Shown here one piece after another: positions 7,077-9,395 of a DNA stretch of 9,395 bases. A program made the translations under genes and the position numbers. Positions within the stretch are counted from its first letter, which is position 1, and every line of letters begins with the position of its first letter. Below the pieces are notes generated by a model. The model saw nothing but the letters and a program-made list of their open reading frames with translations, was not told the origin of the DNA and ran no database searches. The stretch comes from Gammaproteobacteria bacterium RIFCSPLOWO2_02_FULL_56_15 (GTDB lineage Bacteria; Pseudomonadota; Gammaproteobacteria; Eutrophobiales; Eutrophobiaceae): positions 9,509 through 18,903 of the forward strand of contig MGYR01000016.1 in the NCBI GenBank assembly GCA_001801825.1, read 5' to 3'.

Positions 7077-8162
7077 ATGGCCCGACGCCGCCAGCTAAGT
7101 GCCTTCAGCCTGTCATTTCTGGATACCATGTCCTGCGGCTTCGGCGCCATCGTCCTGCTGTTTCTCATCATGAAACACAACGAAGACGCCGACCTTAACC
7201 GCTCGGTCCCGACCAGTGATCTGAGTTCCGAGGTCCGCCTGCTGGAGGAGGAAATACTGGAGGAGCAGCAAAACCTGGCACGGGTCCGCAATACCCTCTC
7301 CGAACTCGACGAGCGGCTCGCCACCGCCCAGGGACTGGCGCGTCGCATCATGGAGGAGATCGCAGCCCAGGAAGGCCAGCTTGATGAACTCGAACTCGCC
7401 AACAGTTCCACCGCGCTGGAGCAACTGAAGAAGGAAATCCGCAAGCTCGAAACCGAACGCCAGCAGTTGATCCGGGAGGTGGAAAAAACTGGGGTAAACA
7501 TTCGGCAATACGCCGGCGAAGGTAACCGCGCCTATGTCACCGGCCTGAGACTGGGGGGCCGGCATATACTGGTCCTGCTGGATAGCTCCTCCAGCATGCT
7601 GGACCGGACCATCGTCAATATCCTGCGCATCCGTAACATGCGGGACGAAAGAAAGCGCAGTGCCCCCAAATGGAAAAACGCAGTGGCCACGGCAGACTGG
7701 CTCAGCGCCCGGTTTCCACTGGAGAGCAGGTACCAGATCTACACCTTCAATACCCGGACTGCCGCCGCCCTGCCTGACACCTACGGGCGCTGGCTGGAGG
7801 TTCGGGACAAGCTACAGCTCACCCAGGCAATTGATAAACTCGGCACTATCGTCCCTGAAGGTGGGACCAATCTGGAACAGGTCTTCCGGGCAGTCGGCGG
7901 GATGCGGCCGCTCCCGGATAATATCTACCTGATCACCGACGGTCTGCCCACCCAGGGCAGCAAACCTGCCAGGGGTGATAAAGTCACCGCCAAGGAGCGT
8001 TTGCAGTTATTCACCAGCGCACTTCGGGAACTGCCGAAGAATATCCCGGTGAATGTGATCCTGGAACCTGTAGAGGGAGACCCGGAAGCCGCTAATGCCT
8101 TCTGGCGGCTGGCCCAGGCAACCCAGGGTTCCTTCATGAGTCCGACGCGTGACTGGCCATGA
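7077..8162 (+). CDS. vWA-domain protein with ExbD/TolR-like N-terminal helix (complete MIDAS)
   Basis: The protein has 361 residues from the ATG at 7077, one base after the previous stop. The N-terminus is basic (MARRRQ), followed by SLSFLDTMSCGFGAIVLL and a short hydrophobic helix ending near residue 32. This gives an N-in, C-out topology like ExbD, TolR and MotB. FLD at 14-16 lines up with the FID of ExbD, where the Asp carries protons, so D16 is the predicted equivalent. Residues about 45-138 form a long Glu/Arg/Leu-rich coiled coil. A vWA domain follows, about 160-361, with strand HILVLLDSSSSM (MIDAS DxSxS at 169-173), the MIDAS Thr in EGGTN (T264) and the third Asp in IYLITDG (D288). All metal-binding elements are present, so it should bind a divalent cation and a protein ligand in the periplasm. 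It overlaps the next gene by ATGA, implying coupled synthesis. It is a likely rod partner of the upstream channel. Confidence 0.92.
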   Translation: MARRRQLSAFSLSFLDTMSCGFGAIVLLFLIMKHNEDADLNRSVPTSDLSSEVRLLEEEILEEQQNLARVRNTLSELDERLATAQGLARRIMEEIAAQEGQLDELELANSSTALEQLKKEIRKLETERQQLIREVEKTGVNIRQYAGEGNRAYVTGLRLGGRHILVLLDSSSSMLDRTIVNILRIRNMRDERKRSAPKWKNAVATADWLSARFPLESRYQIYTFNTRTAAALPDTYGRWLEVRDKLQLTQAIDKLGTIVPEGGTNLEQVFRAVGGMRPLPDNIYLITDGLPTQGSKPARGDKVTAKERLQLFTSALRELPKNIPVNVILEPVEGDPEAANAFWRLAQATQGSFMSPTRDWP

Positions 8163-9154
8163 GAAAACCACGGCGTGAATCCGAGCCCGTCAGTCTCTCC
8201 TTTCTGGATGTCATCACCTGCGGTTTTGGCGCCATGATCCTGCTGTTGATGATAGCGAAAACCGGGGATGCCCCGGTACTGGAAATTTCACAAGAACCGC
8301 AGGATGGCGTGGTCCGGAATCTGCAGACACAGCTCTTCGAGATTCGTGGTGAGACCACTATACTGAACCGGGAGCTCGATGCCAGGCACGAACAGACTTC
8401 CCTCTGGACTGAAAAGATCGCAATACTCCAGGGGGAACTCGACTCCGCCAGGGAACAAGAGGCAGCCATACAGGATCAATCCACGGTAAACGCGGCGATC
8501 CGGGGAGAACTGGAACTGGCCTTGCAAAGCCTGACTCGGGAAATGAAACTATTGCTGGCCAGGGATAATAATGCCGATGCCAGCCTTATCGGAGGTATCC
8601 CGGTGGACAGTGAATACGTCATATTTGTCATCGACACCTCGGGCAGTATGCAGAATCTTCATTGGGCCAGAATGATCAACCAGATGGAACAGGCCCTGGA
8701 TGCCTACCCGGAAGTCAAAGGCATGCAGGTCATGAGTGACGAGGGCGATTACCTGATCTCCCGGAAACGCCGCCAGTGGATTCAGGACACCCCGGCCCTG
8801 CGCAAGACCATCATCAACGCCCTGCGTACCTGGGCGCCATTCAGCGACAGCGACCCGGTGGAGGGCATCATCGAAGCCATACGGGCTTTCAAGGATATAA
8901 CCCCGGGGAAAATCAGTATCTATGTATTTGGTGACGATTTCAATGAGGGCGGTTCAGTAAGAAGGGTCATCGATGTGGTTGACTCGTTGAATCCCCGGGA
9001 TGCCGATGGCAATACCAAAGTCCGGATCCACGCGGTGGGGTTCCCGGCAGGGACGATCGGCGACGCCGGCTATCAGTTTGGCAATAAACGCTTTGCGACC
9101 CTGATGCGGGAACTCACCTACCGGAACAATGGTACGTTTGTTGGTCTAAACTAA
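8159..9154 (+). CDS. vWA-domain protein with ExbD/TolR-like N-terminal helix (second paralogue, altered MIDAS)
   Basis: The protein has 331 residues; its ATG overlaps the previous stop as ATGA. The N-terminus is basic (MRKPRR), followed by SLSFLDVITCGFGAMILLLM, nearly the same motif as in the gene before it, with the predicted proton-carrying D17 in FLD. A coiled-coil-like stalk covers about 50-135. The vWA domain starts at YVIFVIDTSGSM (DxSxS at 159-163) and ends near the C-terminus. The third Asp element is seen in ISIYVFGDD (D259/D260). The usual GGTN loop is not found; the matching place reads APFSDSDPVEGI, so the second metal ligand may be a Ser or missing. An insert-like region (about 185-215, with SRKRRQW) precedes it. 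The shared N-terminus and domain order indicate that the two vWA genes arose by duplication and then diverged. It is probably the second rod subunit of the same motor, perhaps forming a heterodimer with its neighbour. Confidence 0.92.
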   Translation: MRKPRRESEPVSLSFLDVITCGFGAMILLLMIAKTGDAPVLEISQEPQDGVVRNLQTQLFEIRGETTILNRELDARHEQTSLWTEKIAILQGELDSAREQEAAIQDQSTVNAAIRGELELALQSLTREMKLLLARDNNADASLIGGIPVDSEYVIFVIDTSGSMQNLHWARMINQMEQALDAYPEVKGMQVMSDEGDYLISRKRRQWIQDTPALRKTIINALRTWAPFSDSDPVEGIIEAIRAFKDITPGKISIYVFGDDFNEGGSVRRVIDVVDSLNPRDADGNTKVRIHAVGFPAGTIGDAGYQFGNKRFATLMRELTYRNNGTFVGLN

Positions 9155-9160
9155 AGTCAT

Positions 9161-9178
9161 ATGCGGCGGTATCTATGA
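9161..9178 (+). other. Possible five-codon mini-ORF overlapping the lipoprotein start
   Basis: ATG CGG CGG TAT CTA TGA encodes MRRYL, and its TGA overlaps the ATG of the lipoprotein gene as ATGA. It could bring ribosomes to a start that otherwise has only a weak binding site, but such short ORFs arise often by chance. Confidence 0.2.
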
Positions 9179-9395
9179 TTAATCATCTGAAAAACCACGG
9201 TCGATTTCTGTTCGCGGCTGCTCTCGTTTTCAGCGGCGGATGTAACGATTCCCTGAACATTAAAACCGAGTCCGAGGTGCCTGTCCCCCAGCTTAGCCAG
9301 TTGCCCCTGGATGTGGGCGTCTATTACGAGGAAGGGCTGCGTAACCACATCTACAACGAAAACAGCGAGGACCGCCCCAACTGGAAGGTCAACAC
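9175..9395 (+). CDS. Lipoprotein, 3' end outside the window
   Basis: The frame is open from the ATG at 9175 to the window edge, giving 73 complete codons. The N-terminus is a typical lipoprotein signal: polar/basic MINHLKNHGR, hydrophobic FLFAAALVF, then the lipobox-like SGGC with Cys23 as the predicted lipidated residue. Asn-Asp follows the Cys; an Asp at position +3 rather than +2 is compatible with transport to the outer membrane. The visible mature part reads LPLDVGVYYEEGLRNHIYNE, which I do not assign to a named family. The gene starts 20 bases after the previous stop and is likely part of the same operon, supplying an outer-membrane or periplasmic element that the vWA rods or scaffold proteins could contact. 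Confidence 0.8.
   Translation, partial: MINHLKNHGRFLFAAALVFSGGCNDSLNIKTESEVPVPQLSQLPLDVGVYYEEGLRNHIYNENSEDRPNWKVN

Noticed and set aside
6362..7501. Long minus-strand ORF (379 codons) opposite the Hsp70/FHA-like and first vWA genes
   Set aside because: Its translation is Ser/Arg-rich low-complexity sequence typical of the antisense of a GC-rich gene, and it spans two well-supported + strand genes.
4942..9154. Zorya-type defence system
   Set aside because: The channel resembles the ZorA family only at the level of the proton-channel fold. There is no ZorB with an OmpA-like domain, and no ZorC, ZorD or ZorE nuclease or helicase in the window.
7077..9154. Bat/MoxR-type vWA operon
   Set aside because: No MoxR AAA+ ATPase or DUF58 gene is present, and the N-terminal helix and coiled coil differ from BatA/BatB, which have a vWA domain between membrane helices.

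Overview
All of the genes lie on the + strand, tightly packed with gaps of 0-20 bases or an ATGA overlap, except for one gap of about 100 bases near the left end. This reads as one operon, or the middle of one. It is cut at both ends: the first gene enters from the left edge and the last leaves at the right edge. The envelope architecture (lipobox protein, ExbB/TolQ-like channel, periplasmic PEGA and TPR proteins) points to a Gram-negative bacterium. The moderately GC-rich codon use is compatible with a gammaproteobacterium or another proteobacterium, but the sequence alone does not fix the genus. There are no phage, transposase, CRISPR, tRNA or rRNA signals.

Layout from left to right: (1) the end of a large uncharacterised protein with a glycine/alanine-rich membrane-like hairpin; (2) a single-pass TPR protein with a PEGA-like C-terminus; (3) a single-pass protein with about five PEGA-like repeats and a C-terminal FGE/SUMF1 fold that lacks the catalytic cysteines; (4) a small acidic protein with a probable signal peptide; (5) a four-helix MotA/TolQ/ExbB-type proton channel; (6) a soluble protein made of a degenerate Hsp70/actin-like ATPase fold and an FHA-like tail; (7) and (8) two paralogous proteins that each carry an ExbD/TolR-like N-terminal helix with a conserved Asp, then a coiled coil, then a von Willebrand factor A (vWA) domain; (9) the start of a lipoprotein.

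The most interesting reading is that genes 5, 7 and 8 form a proton-driven 5:2-type motor. In this motor the usual rod subunit (ExbD, TolR, MotB or ZorB) is replaced by two different vWA-tipped rods. Both vWA proteins begin with the shared motif SLSFLD-x2-x-CGFGA, whose FLD lines up with the FID of ExbD, where the Asp is the proton-carrying residue. No ordinary ExbD, TolR, MotB or OmpA-like partner is visible in the window. The TPR/PEGA and PEGA/FGE proteins would be periplasmic scaffold or load, the acidic peptide and lipoprotein would be periplasmic or outer-membrane parts, and the pseudo-Hsp70/FHA protein would act on the cytoplasmic face. An FGE-fold partner beside a proton-driven motor recalls GldK/GldJ with GldLM in the type 9 secretion/gliding machinery, though these are not the same genes. 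I know of no named system with this composition. The role of the assembly (transport, envelope maintenance, surface movement or defence) cannot be read from this sequence.
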